A DNA stretch of 64,000 nt. It comes from Stropharia rugosoannulata. Lineage: Eukaryota > Basidiomycota > Agaricomycetes > Agaricales > Strophariaceae. This document shows positions 1 to 9,780 of this stretch, piece after piece. The translations under genes and the position numbers were made by a program. The notes below the pieces were generated by a model, which searched no databases, had not been told where the DNA came from, and saw nothing but the letters and a program-made list of their open reading frames with translations. The DNA lies in the NCBI GenBank assembly GCA_028532985.1, contig JANCIK010000013.1, positions 1,612,001-1,676,000 on the forward strand, in the 5' to 3' direction. Within the stretch, counting starts at the first letter, position 1, and every line of letters begins with the position of its first letter.

Positions 1-2506
1 TGAAGACCGCGTCCAAAGGAAGTCACTGCGGGTGTACTGGGTGCGGACGGAAGTCGGTCTGTGGGTCGTCGACGTCCTGTGATTGAACGAGGGCAAAGAC
101 GGCCTCAAAGCTAAGCAGATACAGCAAACCGCAAGCTGTCGACCGCGAGCCGGGGAGGAAGGGAATAGACGGAGACGTGCCAGAGTGCTAGCGCGTGCCC
201 TATGCCATCCGCGCCTATGCTTTGGTTGTTGACATTGTCCCCTTGGAGAGACCTACTTAGCATTCCCGGTTGATTCCCGGTGCGTGCAACGTGCGTTCAT
301 TTCCCACGGTTTGAAATAGCATCAGAGTTACTGCCAAGCACAGATATTTAAGCGCCCACAGTGTCGCTGACTTGGTATGCTGACCGGGTTCCCTGGAAAG
401 CTATCTATATGGAAACATCGAGGTGAGTCATAGCCGTCCTGTACGCAGTCATCCAGTTCAACCTCAACTTACACCTGAGTAGGACTCTCACTCGCATTGT
501 TTCGCAATTGACAGCCTCTTGGCCCCCAGGCTTCCTCGTTCTTGCCAGTCCCAGGCAGCTAGCGTGAATAGGGGGACATGGGAGGGGTGCGGACGCGCCA
601 ATGGTGTGTATGCGTGTTGGTGGGGGTGCTAGGGCGCGTGGGCAGCTGTGGGAGAGGGTAGACGGATGCAGACGGTACCCTGAAGCGGGACAGGCGGGAC
701 CGTCGGGTTAAAGGGGTGAGGGCGGGTCCGATAAGGGATGAACGATGCCGGGTGATCAGGATACGCTGAGAACGGCGGGGCGACGCGAGAACTCGCGCGA
801 TAGGGACTGCACGCAACACGACGACATGGACTAAAGTACTCCGTGAGACAAGATGCACCCGACTGGCAGGAGTCTTGAACAACTCTGCACGCAGCCGTAA
901 TTATTTTTTATACTTCACAAGATCATGGTTAGTCATCTCTTTGTTGCATATGTTTTTCGTATAGCAATATCTTACAGGAATAACAAGCTGTTTTACAGCG
1001 CACCCTATGAGTCCCCATTCCCACCGGATTAGCAGCCTCAGTACGATACGTCAAGCATAACCACGCGCCAGACCTCGTTCGTTTCTCGAGCGTCGACACC
1101 GCACAGGAATGTCTAGTGTCCACCTTCTACCCTCGTGCTATATACCAAATGCTCTGCACCTCGCCTGCTGGCAGTACCTCAAATCCATATCTGCCGACCG
1201 CACTCGGTCCAGCCACTGGCGCGTCCTATGGCTCCTGTGTGCATACGAACGATTAACGGAACTCCAAATGCGACCGACACTCACCGTCCTTCAAGAATCT
1301 CAGCTGCTCAGCTAGTCGCATACACCCCTTGAAGCTTCACTGGCCACCGTCGTCAGCGTCGCCACGAGGTTCGCTGGTCCGGGGGTGTCGCCACGCGCGG
1401 ATGTCGACATCGCACGAAAGATCAGAGGTACAGTGTCGCGTTCGTCGAGTAAGTGCCAGTGCCGCATGTCTGAGTATGCAATGGTTAATATGAATTTCTC
1501 CATGTAGGGAAACAGCCCCTCGCGATTCCATTGGAGCGGATTAAACCAAACCTCTTACCTTGATGTGTCTCGCCCTGAGCTTCGTTGCATGCCTATGCTC
1601 AGGCAAAGGGGCCTATTAGAACGGTTCTCATTACTTGATTGTTGACCAGTCTCGGGCAAGGATAGGCTAGACGGTGGAAAAAAGGTATGATACAATTTAA
1701 TGGGTATGTTTTCGAGAGGCAGGGCAGTCCGCGGTCTTCATGTCTGCTGCCGCAAATCATGACACTGTTTGTGGCACTGTGCCCTGTGCATTAGAACCGT
1801 GAACAGGAAAACAGGGCGCTCATTATATCTAAAGCTCTTCGCCGCAGATCCGAATCCAGGATGTACAGGTCATATGGTGGCATTTCTATCAATACTGAAC
1901 GGCTACTCATCACACCAATACGAATATATGTATCAAGAACGCGGTAGGTGTTATATATAGCATATGAGGACTCGACTCTATGCCCCTGTTCGCAGGAGAG
2001 CGCACGGCTATACTATGGAGTGTGTCCCCGTCTACTAACTGAGACGTTTTCGTCCGGCCCATCGTCACCAGAAATGCAAGTACCTACTCGTTACACCAAA
2101 ATAAAACGGCATCCGGCTGGGTCTGTCCGCCATTCGATACGGGATATGAATTGAAGTGAGCAAAAATAAGCTGACGTGTGGTGAGAACGGCTTGATGGCA
2201 CTGCATGGTAGTACACCCAAGTATAGATATACGGGGCGTCGAGACGCTCGCCGCTACAGCTGATGCTACAATTTCTCGATATCTCTGCGACTGTACTCTG
2301 TCCGACACTGCAGCAGATATTGCCAAGTGAGGAGATACTCCCTATGCCACAAGCCGCCGCAGAGTCTTATTTTGATGCATTGTTGGAAAGAGCACGAAGC
2401 CTATTTTCGGACAATGAAATATGACGCAGAGCATCACTTGACGGACGCCGTGTAATCTTCCTATAAGTGTGTTCAGGTATCGGTTTTGCGAGTTTCCCAT
2501 CCCACA

Positions 2507-4769
2507 ATGCATCTCCCGCTGCTGCCAACCTCATCCGTCAACGCGGTCTCCGCCGCCAACATCTCCTTTGAAATTCTTCGAGCAGTTTATGAGACTGCAC
2601 CGTCTGCATTCCAGGATGGAATCAACGATTATCTGCTCGCAAGCCTGCGCTCTAGTCTCTGCTCTTTTCAAACCGCCATCAGATTCGCCGACCTTGTTAT
2701 TATAAATAATTGGTTGAACCAACAACGACAGATCTTGGAGGCAGCCATTCAAGCATCCCTTACAACTCTTAGTAAGTTTTGCAACCACATAATTACTCAC
2801 AAATTTACAACTGACAACGGGAAAACAGGTCCCTACGAAAATGTCAACCTTTGGGGACATTTCAGTTTACAAGAGTGGGAGGTCTTTGCCAATAAAGTCC
2901 GTGAACATGCAGAGACAATAAAATCCTATGCACTTATACCTGAAATGTGAGAGACATGTACATTTTCCTCAAGCAGCAGTTTATTCAAACAAAACATTGA
3001 TGCATCTTACTATTAGAAATATTAAAAATTCAAATGTTGTGTATGTCTTTTCTAGTGAATCATATACACAACTTTTGCTTCTTCGGAAACAAAATCAATC
3101 ATATTCAAAAGAAACAACAAAATATGGGACCATTGGTCGAAGTGAGTACTCTGATAAGAATTGGGGATTTAAGGAGTTACTAATATAATTTATTTTTGTG
3201 GGAAGTACGGCATGATGTACTAATTTATCAGAGTGATCACTACGAGGATGGATGGAAATTCTCATTAATAGTGACAAAAAAGGTAAGAAGGCTTTCACAG
3301 TTGTGCTCTGAGTTTTGACACAACCTTGACTATATTTCCACAGGAAGTAGGTGCAATGTAACATAGTATGCTACATGAAGTTACTAACTCTATACATTCT
3401 GGGCATTTTGTCTAGGCAGTAAGTATATTTCAATGGATGCAGGCAATATACAAAACATTCAAATTTTATTTAGAGAGTATGTAAGCTTTTCCAAACATGA
3501 TTGATTTTTATTCACTGCCTGGACTTTGCTTCTAGAAGGTAAACAAAATCTTGCATCTTTATGATATGTATCAAGTGTTGATTATTTATTTGCTTCTAGC
3601 TTGTATGTCTACATTACTTTCTATTAAGAATCAGTCTGATCTGGTATTATATTCTACTACCTAGGTGGTATGTATCAAAGTATTGGTTTCAGAAGTACAT
3701 ATTGCTGATTACATGACTCTGTAGGAGGTAGGTAACCTGCTTCATAGCAAATTATACTCTTATTTACAGTATATGTAATTTCTGATATTAGTTGGTATGT
3801 GGTCATGAATCTATATATTCCAAGCTAATGTTGCTATTTAGTTTGTACGTGCCATTTTCAATGGAAGATATGCCAAATTAACAAACATTTAAATGACTTG
3901 CATCCAAACTTAGAATGTGAGTTGTTACTATTATAGCTTACTTGGATTTAATCAAATTATTTATGCTTTTAGGATGCAAGTACCTGTTTAACTAATTTCC
4001 ATGGAGATTCTGACAAGTATTTTCTTCCACTAAAATACAGAATGTAAGCAATACAAAATTTTGTTATCTATCTATTGGATATTAATTTGTGGCAATAATT
4101 TGAAGGGGGTATGTGAAAGTGTTTGAAATTCATCATGGCACATTAATCAAGTCATTAACCTGGCCCTGCCCCAAGGATGTAAGTTATTCTAGATAACTGA
4201 TTATCCTTTCCTTCCAATTTACTACTGGTTTACAGAAGGTATGTGTGCCAAGATCAGGCTATATAATCTTGATTATAGCATTATCTTGACTAATGATACT
4301 AGAAAGTAAGAAATATTTTGTTTAATTTTCGCATCTGACTGCTTTATATCTAGTGGGTAAGATATGTAATCCATTCAATCTAAAATCTTCTATTAACAAC
4401 ATTTCCTATATTTCCATTATTTCTAGGATGTGAGTATTCTGTTTTTTTGATATACTGTCTACTAATTGCATATCTAGCATTATGTAAGTCCAAGTCCACT
4501 TCTATTAATTATGATGAATACTATATTTATTCAATTAATATTTTCATTCTTAGCATGTATGTGATTTATTCCAATATGTCTAGTCCAACTGTGACACATG
4601 ATTTATATATTTCCAGGAAGTAAGTATTTTTATGTTCTTCTAGTCATGTTGTATATAATCTGACATAACTTTGGTTGCATAGAGAGAAGAGAAAATAAGG
4701 GCTTTGGAATTAGCTATGTGTGTTATCAATTACTTATTTAACAATGCTGATAATGTTGCATATATGTAG
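2507..4769 (+). CDS. Possibly secreted protein with a 21-microexon array, copy 1
   Basis: Family not recognised. Exons read by eye: 2507-2771, 2829-2946, 3056-3141 and 3206-3282, then 21 microexons at 3344-4619, then 4683-4769 ending in TAG. The exons sum to 699 nt (232 codons plus stop) with consistent phases. The first residues (MHLPLLPTSSVNAVSA) resemble a weak signal peptide and are more hydrophobic in copy 2; sequons NIS and NQS are present. Exon 4 encodes SDHYEDGWKFSLIVTKK. The microexons spell EARKLVELFNDNGDKK followed by WDHYHE. The last exon begins REEKIRALELAMC. The copy at 14,022-16,303 keeps the same structure and an open frame, and exon 4 there differs by exactly one codon deletion, which argues for coding selection. 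The last exon could alternatively be spliced from GT at about 4,717 to AG at 4,769 and run about a dozen codons further. Start chosen at 2507 by alignment with copy 2; an in-frame ATG also lies at 2486. Confidence 0.72.
3283..4682 (+). other. Microexon/intron array, copy 1: 21 single- or two-codon exons
   Basis: In 1,400 nt an acceptor AG is followed by 3 nt and then a donor GT, again and again. Microexons: 3344-3346, 3416-3418, 3474-3476, 3536-3538, 3600-3602, 3665-3667, 3725-3727, 3792-3794, 3842-3844, 3914-3916, 3973-3975, 4041-4043, 4106-4108, 4176-4178, 4236-4238, 4303-4305, 4354-4356, 4427-4429, 4478-4483 (6 nt), 4554-4556 and 4617-4619. The 22 introns are 47-70 nt long, mostly with GTATGT, GTAAGT or GTGAGT donors and polypyrimidine AG acceptors. 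Some have clear branch sites, such as TTACTAAC near 3,382. One intron (3976-4040) is GC-AG. Intron bodies do not resemble one another, so this is not a simple tandem repeat. All introns are phase 0. Confidence 0.8.
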
Positions 4770-5069
4770 GGGAGAAGGATATTTGAAGGGTAAATAAGTG
4801 CCCACTACTTGCTGCCCTGATATGTGTGACATGTTGTATTCAAGGTATGTTGCCATGAAATTTTTTTATTTGATAAAACTGTGACATTATCCCGAACCTG
4901 TAGAAGAAATTTTATTTCAATTGGTGCTTACCTTGATTGTGAAGAATAGAAACATGGCCAGATACGGAAACTGAATAACAGTGCTTGTATTTTTTTTGTA
5001 TGAATGATTTGGAAATTTGACTGTTTTATGCACGGTTTCTGACAAGGCAGGAGATTAATTAAAAAATGG

Positions 5070-6174
5070 ATGTGCTTTAATTATTTGAATATATGTGGTG
5101 CTGGTAAGCATCTTCCTGTTCAAGGACGTGCACCTTCGAATTTTGTGGAATATGATGCGTTTGCGGAGGGGGCAGTGGAGGAGGAAAATGAGGAGGGTGC
5201 GCACATTGATGAATGGTTTCCGTGTGGCCTTGCTGAAAGTAAGGTTCCCCATGTTCTACTTTCGGTCGGTTTGCCCCTGCTTGTCCGTGTTCTTCCCTTG
5301 CATACATGACCAAACAATCTCAAGTTTCCCCCCGTTCAAATGTTGGTCGGATTGTCTCTGCTTGTATGCCCTTCTTATCCTCACATGTCTAAACAATCTC
5401 AAGTTTCCCCCCGTTCAAATGTTGGTCGGTTTTGCATTGTTTGTCTCTCCCATCTCTTCCTTATACTAACAAATACTATCAGGCCATTTCGTTTCAATTC
5501 TATAGCTGCGCTTGTAGTAACTATACTCTTTTTACTCTGCCTATGTCTCCTCTATTGTAACTCTCTTTTGTTTCCTTGTTAAGTTTTTCTAATCTCACCA
5601 TGTCTTTATGCAGATCTTCAGATGAGTGATATTAGCAGGGAGTGGCGAGCGCAAAGGTAGCGATACTTTCACGGCACGCGTAGAGACAATTTCTATTTTG
5701 GCACCAGCCCCCAAGATTTCGACAAGCCCGTACAAGAAGACGATTTTCGATCGCAAGCCGCGACCTATGCCCCAGACACCGACCCGAAAGGAGCAGGTTG
5801 CAGCTGCGAAGTCGTTCGGACGGAGTTCACCCTTCCGTCCTATTTGTCAACTCGACTTCGTCCAAGGGAGTTCTGGTACGCGCGCTGTTTCTTCTGCTGC
5901 AACAGAGTCTGGTTCTTCGAGTGCAGACGGTGCGGCGGGTTCATTGTCTGTGGTTGCTTCTACCGGGACCACCACCGGCGAAGGGACCTTGACTCGGGGC
6001 GATCAGACGGAAACCGGCGGCGAGGCTACAGGACGCACAAGTAAGTCGTATTGAATGATGAACATGTCTATAAGTAAGCTAATGATAATATCAGGGACTG
6101 ACAGTGATGACGAAAGCCTTGAAATGACAAACCCCAGCCCTACCAAGCGTGCTCGCACTGGCCGTAAGGCATAA
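5070..6174 (+). CDS. Hypothetical protein, acidic N-terminus, basic C-terminal tail
   Basis: Not recognised. Proposed exons: 5070-5238, about 5635-6040, and 6095-6174 (stop TAA). Exon 1 is acidic (EEENEEGAHIDEW). Exon 2 is Ser/Thr/Gly/Pro-rich and probably disordered. Exon 3 encodes TDSDDESLEMTNPSPTKRA and ends in basic residues like a nuclear localisation signal. Phases agree (1, 1). The ~400 nt first intron contains a roughly 80 bp tandem repeat (units from 5,312 and 5,391). The right edge of the 5.1 kb duplication falls at the start of this gene, so its true 5' end is uncertain. A second frame of exon 2, open from about 5,660, encodes a Cys-rich stretch (CFFCCNRVWFFECRRCGGF) and is an alternative reading. 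Confidence 0.38.
5312..5470. repeat. Tandem repeat of about 80 bp inside an intron
   Basis: Two head-to-tail units share the run AACAATCTCAAGTTTCCCCC and the following GTTCAAATGTTGGTCGG, starting at about 5,312 and 5,391. A looser relative precedes them at about 5,245-5,310. The repeat lies in the pyrimidine-rich first intron of the preceding gene model. No function is apparent. Confidence 0.7.
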
Positions 6175-6919
6175 ACTCGTCATGAGTGTAGTAAAGTTTC
6201 ATCGAGGTGTCAACACGTAGTTTTTCTAGGTTATTATTAGAGTGGATTGTATCTAATATTTAACATTGACAAATACATGCTTTACGTGGAAATAACATGA
6301 CGTTTATATTTTCTCCTCAATTAAATAAAAATTCAGCAAGGCCCTATCGCTGAAAGCGATACTTTATCAACCAGTGTGAGTCTTGTTTCGAAATCTTACA
6401 AGTTGAAACAGAGAGTCCTTTGGCAATCTCCGTGGCTGTACTGTACTCAGTTGCTAGGCCCGTGTCAAACACCTGCTGGCACTTCTTGCTCAAGCTCGTA
6501 GTCGGGTCATAGCACCATTTGTAAATTTCCGCTGTGGCGCTTGTATTAATTTCTCACGGTGACTTGGACTGTGAAGTTGCTGTTACGAAGCATCTGAAAC
6601 ACTTTTGTACATGAGCCAACCTGAGAGAACTGTACTTTACAGTAGTTCTAATGGGAAGTATGTCAATAACTTGACTTATTTCTGTTCATAGGTATAGAAC
6701 GATGATCAATATATGACGTATGGTAGCTGTCATACAGAGTATATACTCTATGAGAGCGTCACCTATGCTGCTATGCAAGTGCTCATTTATATTGGCTACC
6801 CAGACCATCCGCTATAGCCTATCCAGCGAGGCTAGTATGTACTCATAATCGCTGCCTTTTAATCAACCCCTCTAGTAGATTTCTGATAGGTACCAGCCTC
6901 GGAAAACACCCTACAGATC
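6175..6919. other. Intergenic, no gene seen
   Basis: This interval separates the unrecognised gene from the BTB gene. It is AT-rich near 6,240-6,330 and otherwise mixed. I see no coding frame, RNA gene or repeat that I can support. It should hold the 3' end of the upstream gene and the promoter of the BTB gene. Confidence 0.6.
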
Positions 6920-7869
6920 ATGGACAGTCTTGAGTCTTTCGCGACATCATCCGTATTCGGGCCTGACCAGCGAGGACCAGCACCAGATACAATAGTCAAG
7001 TCGTCAGACTCGGTTCTGTTCTATGTCAATTCCACGATAATCTCAGAAACCTCTCCGCAGTCAATGAAAGCGCTGTGCGGTACTATCCGCAACGACGAAC
7101 GGCCGAGCAGTGGTAGCATGACAGTGGCAGATGTCCCAGAGACAGCGGCAGTCCTGGGCATATTGCTGCACACAATGTACCGTGCGTCCTGTGCTACGTC
7201 GTTCGCACCGAGCTTCTCCGACTTGGAGACTGCAGTGCGGCGCATGCCCGAGTACGGATTGTATCCCAAGGTGCATATATGGAAGACGGCGTCCCCGACC
7301 ATATTTGACCTGCTGCTCTCCTTTTCCCCCCAGCACGCGCTTCGGATATATACCCTAGCAGCCCAGTCTGACATATACGAGCTCGCAGCCGGATCCTCCT
7401 CCTACCTTCTGTCGTCCAAGGCGTTACCGTCCCTCAGCGATGAAGCAGCGGAAGCCATGGGCGTGGTCTACCTGGTCCGCCTCATGAGGCTGTATTTGTC
7501 CCTTGAAAACGAGCTGAGGAATATTGTAATGCACCCGCCTCGCCTGCATAAAGAAACGGGAGCTTGCAAATTCAGTGATCAGCGTAATCTATCGGAGGCA
7601 TGGGTCATAGCCGCGACGTACGCTTCATGGGAATCACTGAGGCCTGGTAAGATACAGTAATCTTACTTTCCTTTCGTGGGCATTGACAATCTCTATATTA
7701 AACAGACGCCGCGTCTGTGCAGGACTTGCGGGATACCTTTTTAGCAATTGCGAGGCACATTCGATGTCATCGTTGCATGGAAATGCTCATGCACAGAGTA
7801 GATGCAGTCTCTGTTCAATGGGCCAAAGTAAAGGTCAGGAATCTCAGTGCAGTAATTTATACGAACTGA
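6920..7869 (+). CDS. BTB/POZ domain protein
   Basis: Two exons, 6920-7646 and 7706-7869, joined in phase 1 over a 59 nt intron, give 296 residues. The N-terminal half has the form common to the expanded BTB family of mushroom fungi: an SSDSVLFYVNSTIISETSP start to the fold, a VPETAAVLGILLHTMYR strand-helix segment, and then an all-helical part with HALRIYTLAAQSDIYELA. The second exon ends with a Cys/His-containing tail (RHIRCHRCMEML), typical of this family. BTB folds mediate dimerisation and Cullin-3 or chromatin contacts; the partner here is unknown. It lies between the two copies of the duplication and has no counterpart in copy 2. Confidence 0.8.
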
Positions 7870-8019
7870 AACAAACCTTATTCTCAGCGTACCATCTGAT
7901 GGTCCGATTTATGCCTCACAACCTCCCCTACTAGTGTCGTTACACAGCATGAGCCGTTTCCTGTCAGGAGGGATAATCGTCGAGAAGATAAAGAGCCTAG
8001 CGTCCTTTAGCATCCATCA

Positions 8020-9780
8020 GGCGTGAGCCGGTCTCTGTCACGGTTCAAGAATGTAATCATATGGCTCAGTAGCACGTTGTTCGTCTTCTGACGGCCTAAA
8101 AATATGCATAAAGTTGACATGTCGTGCAAGGGTCGGACTGCTGGCCTTACAATGCTGGATGGGTCCATGAGAAGGGCGGAAAGGTGCTCTTATATATGCG
8201 CCTGTAATTCTTCTGCGAACACATTAGAAACAGAAACAGAAATTAATAGCGCTTGGTTTACATACCTCAAAGTTAGCACTTTCGTACTCGTGCGCCTCCG
8301 CAGTGAGCTGGAAGGCCCCGTGAGCCTTCAACGCTTGACCCATCTCGAGGTACCGAACAGCCGTGTCTGCCAGTTGGACGATACACTGTGCGTACGTACA
8401 TCGCACCGACACTTCGGGATCGTGTACCAGATGCTTGATATTACTATCATCAACTGTGGGGGAGTAAGAAAGAATATGCGGGAGCAGTAACTTGAACCGC
8501 CTACGATTTGCATCAACGTCTGCAGAGCAGCAGACCGAACAAGGGGCGCTTCGTCGTGTAAGAGCTCAACAATATACGGAACCATGCGATCAAGTTTGGC
8601 TTCATCTGTCAAATGACAGGCCAAGGCAAGAAAGACATCAAGGGCCTGGACTTTCGAGCTGGGTAAAGTACAATTGCAAATGTTGGAAGTGACAATGGCA
8701 AGGACAATGAGGGCGGGCCCGTCTTTGTGGGTATCATTAGCTTGTCTCTTGGTTACAAACTTGAAACCAATCACCTTCTGTTGTAGCAAATCGACCATTG
8801 CAAACGGGGGCGTGCAAACTGGAATCACGATTGGGGATGTGCAGCTCAATAGGAAAAGTATCCTGGACTTTGTATAAACTCAGCTGAAAATGAGTACGGC
8901 AAGCGGCAGCACAGACCTGGAATGATTTGGAAGCAGGGCTTGATGGGGGCATCGGAATCGTCATGACTTTCAGGTGCCATGTAGGACTGTCTAATCTGTG
9001 GTCGCAATCGTTAGGACGTAGTCTTTGTTGGGCTGGCTCAAAGTGAACATAGGTGTCCCTTCCAGGAACAATTCCGCTATTACACATCCCGCGCTGAAAC
9101 AGTCCATGGCTTCTGTGACCTTGCCGTCGCGCTTGCCCTCTTCATCCATGGCTATTTTCGATTTCTTCGCGCAGATTTCAGGGTTACTTTCTGTAGTACA
9201 GAAGCGTTCTGGAGCCAGATAGCACGTACGCCTCCCCGACATGTCGAAAAAGAATGAGAAATCCGAAGGGTCATCAAGCGGAAGATACGTGGGCTTATAC
9301 GACGCAAAATCTGTGAGGTAAATCCAATTCCAAGACGTGACGAGAATGTTCTCTGATCTCTACTACACTGAGGAATGGTCGGGTACTGCGAACATTTAGT
9401 GAATATTCCTATGAAACAACGTTTACTCACCTGATACGGTCATACAAATTACTTGCCATCCATTGTCTAATGATATAGCCAGCTTTCTCCGCTCCACAAA
9501 GGTCTGATAGCTATAGACATCAGTGATGTCAAGTAGTGCCTCTCTGACCACTACCAAAATGTGTTATAGATCGGCCCCCAAATGCAAGGTTTCGGGACTC
9601 ACTCTTTAATCGTCGCTGATATGACCTCAAGGTTAAACCAGGGTCTAGTTTAACGAATATATTGATGACAAGGAATCCATTGCGGTGGCGAGGTTTCACT
9701 GTCTTGAGGAAACGCGCTGACCAAATGCTTGCATGTTGTTAGTAGCATACAACAGGAGAATGCCAAACGAACACACCTAT
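8020..9780 (-). pseudogene. VPS15 pseudogene fragment (kinase and HEAT regions)
   Basis: This is a diverged, gapped copy of about 20,165-22,500, the middle and 5' part of intact VPS15. It keeps recognisable pieces such as SGRRTCYLAPERF and AGCVIAELFLEGTP and the HEAT segment near 8,330-8,850. Several deletions break it. About 80 bp missing near 9,355 removes the kinase catalytic-loop region (HGDIKSEN in the intact gene). About 57 bp is lost near 8,445. Several hundred bp between the kinase and HEAT parts collapses near 8,940-9,020. The start exon and the whole WD40 half are absent. It is very unlikely to encode an active kinase. Confidence 0.88.

Larger units (their letters stand above)
1..5090. 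repeat. Segmental duplication, copy 1 (left edge outside window)
   Basis: This stretch matches about 11,506-16,636 almost base for base with scattered substitutions and small indels. Similarity stops near 5,090, where copy 1 runs into the gene starting at 5,070 and copy 2 continues toward the end of VPS15. The first 2.4 kb carries no gene I can support. It has GC-rich and AT-rich patches and short frames that recur in the second copy because the DNA recurs. The right half holds the microexon-array gene. 4,770-5,069 is AT-rich and appears to be its 3' flank. Seen in the sequence; the exact left boundary is unknown. Confidence 0.93.

Noticed and set aside
559..882. 107-codon Arg/Ser/Pro-rich minus-strand frame, recurring at 12,121-12,396
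   Set aside because: It recurs only because the DNA is duplicated, the C-terminus is not conserved between copies, and the composition is that of GC-rich non-coding sequence.
3690..3697. Alternative acceptor/donor CAG-AA-GTACAT inside intron 7 of the array
   Set aside because: It would give a 2-nt exon and introns of about 30 nt, which is too short and out of frame.
3761..3791. Possible extra microexon at TTTACAG-TATAT-GTAATT
   Set aside because: It would leave a 17 nt intron and a 5-nt exon that breaks the frame. Treating 3728-3791 as one intron fits both copies.
3283..4682. Reading the array as one 1.4 kb intron
   Set aside because: This cannot be excluded without RNA, but 21 evenly spaced in-frame acceptor/donor pairs conserved in two copies are not expected inside an ordinary intron.
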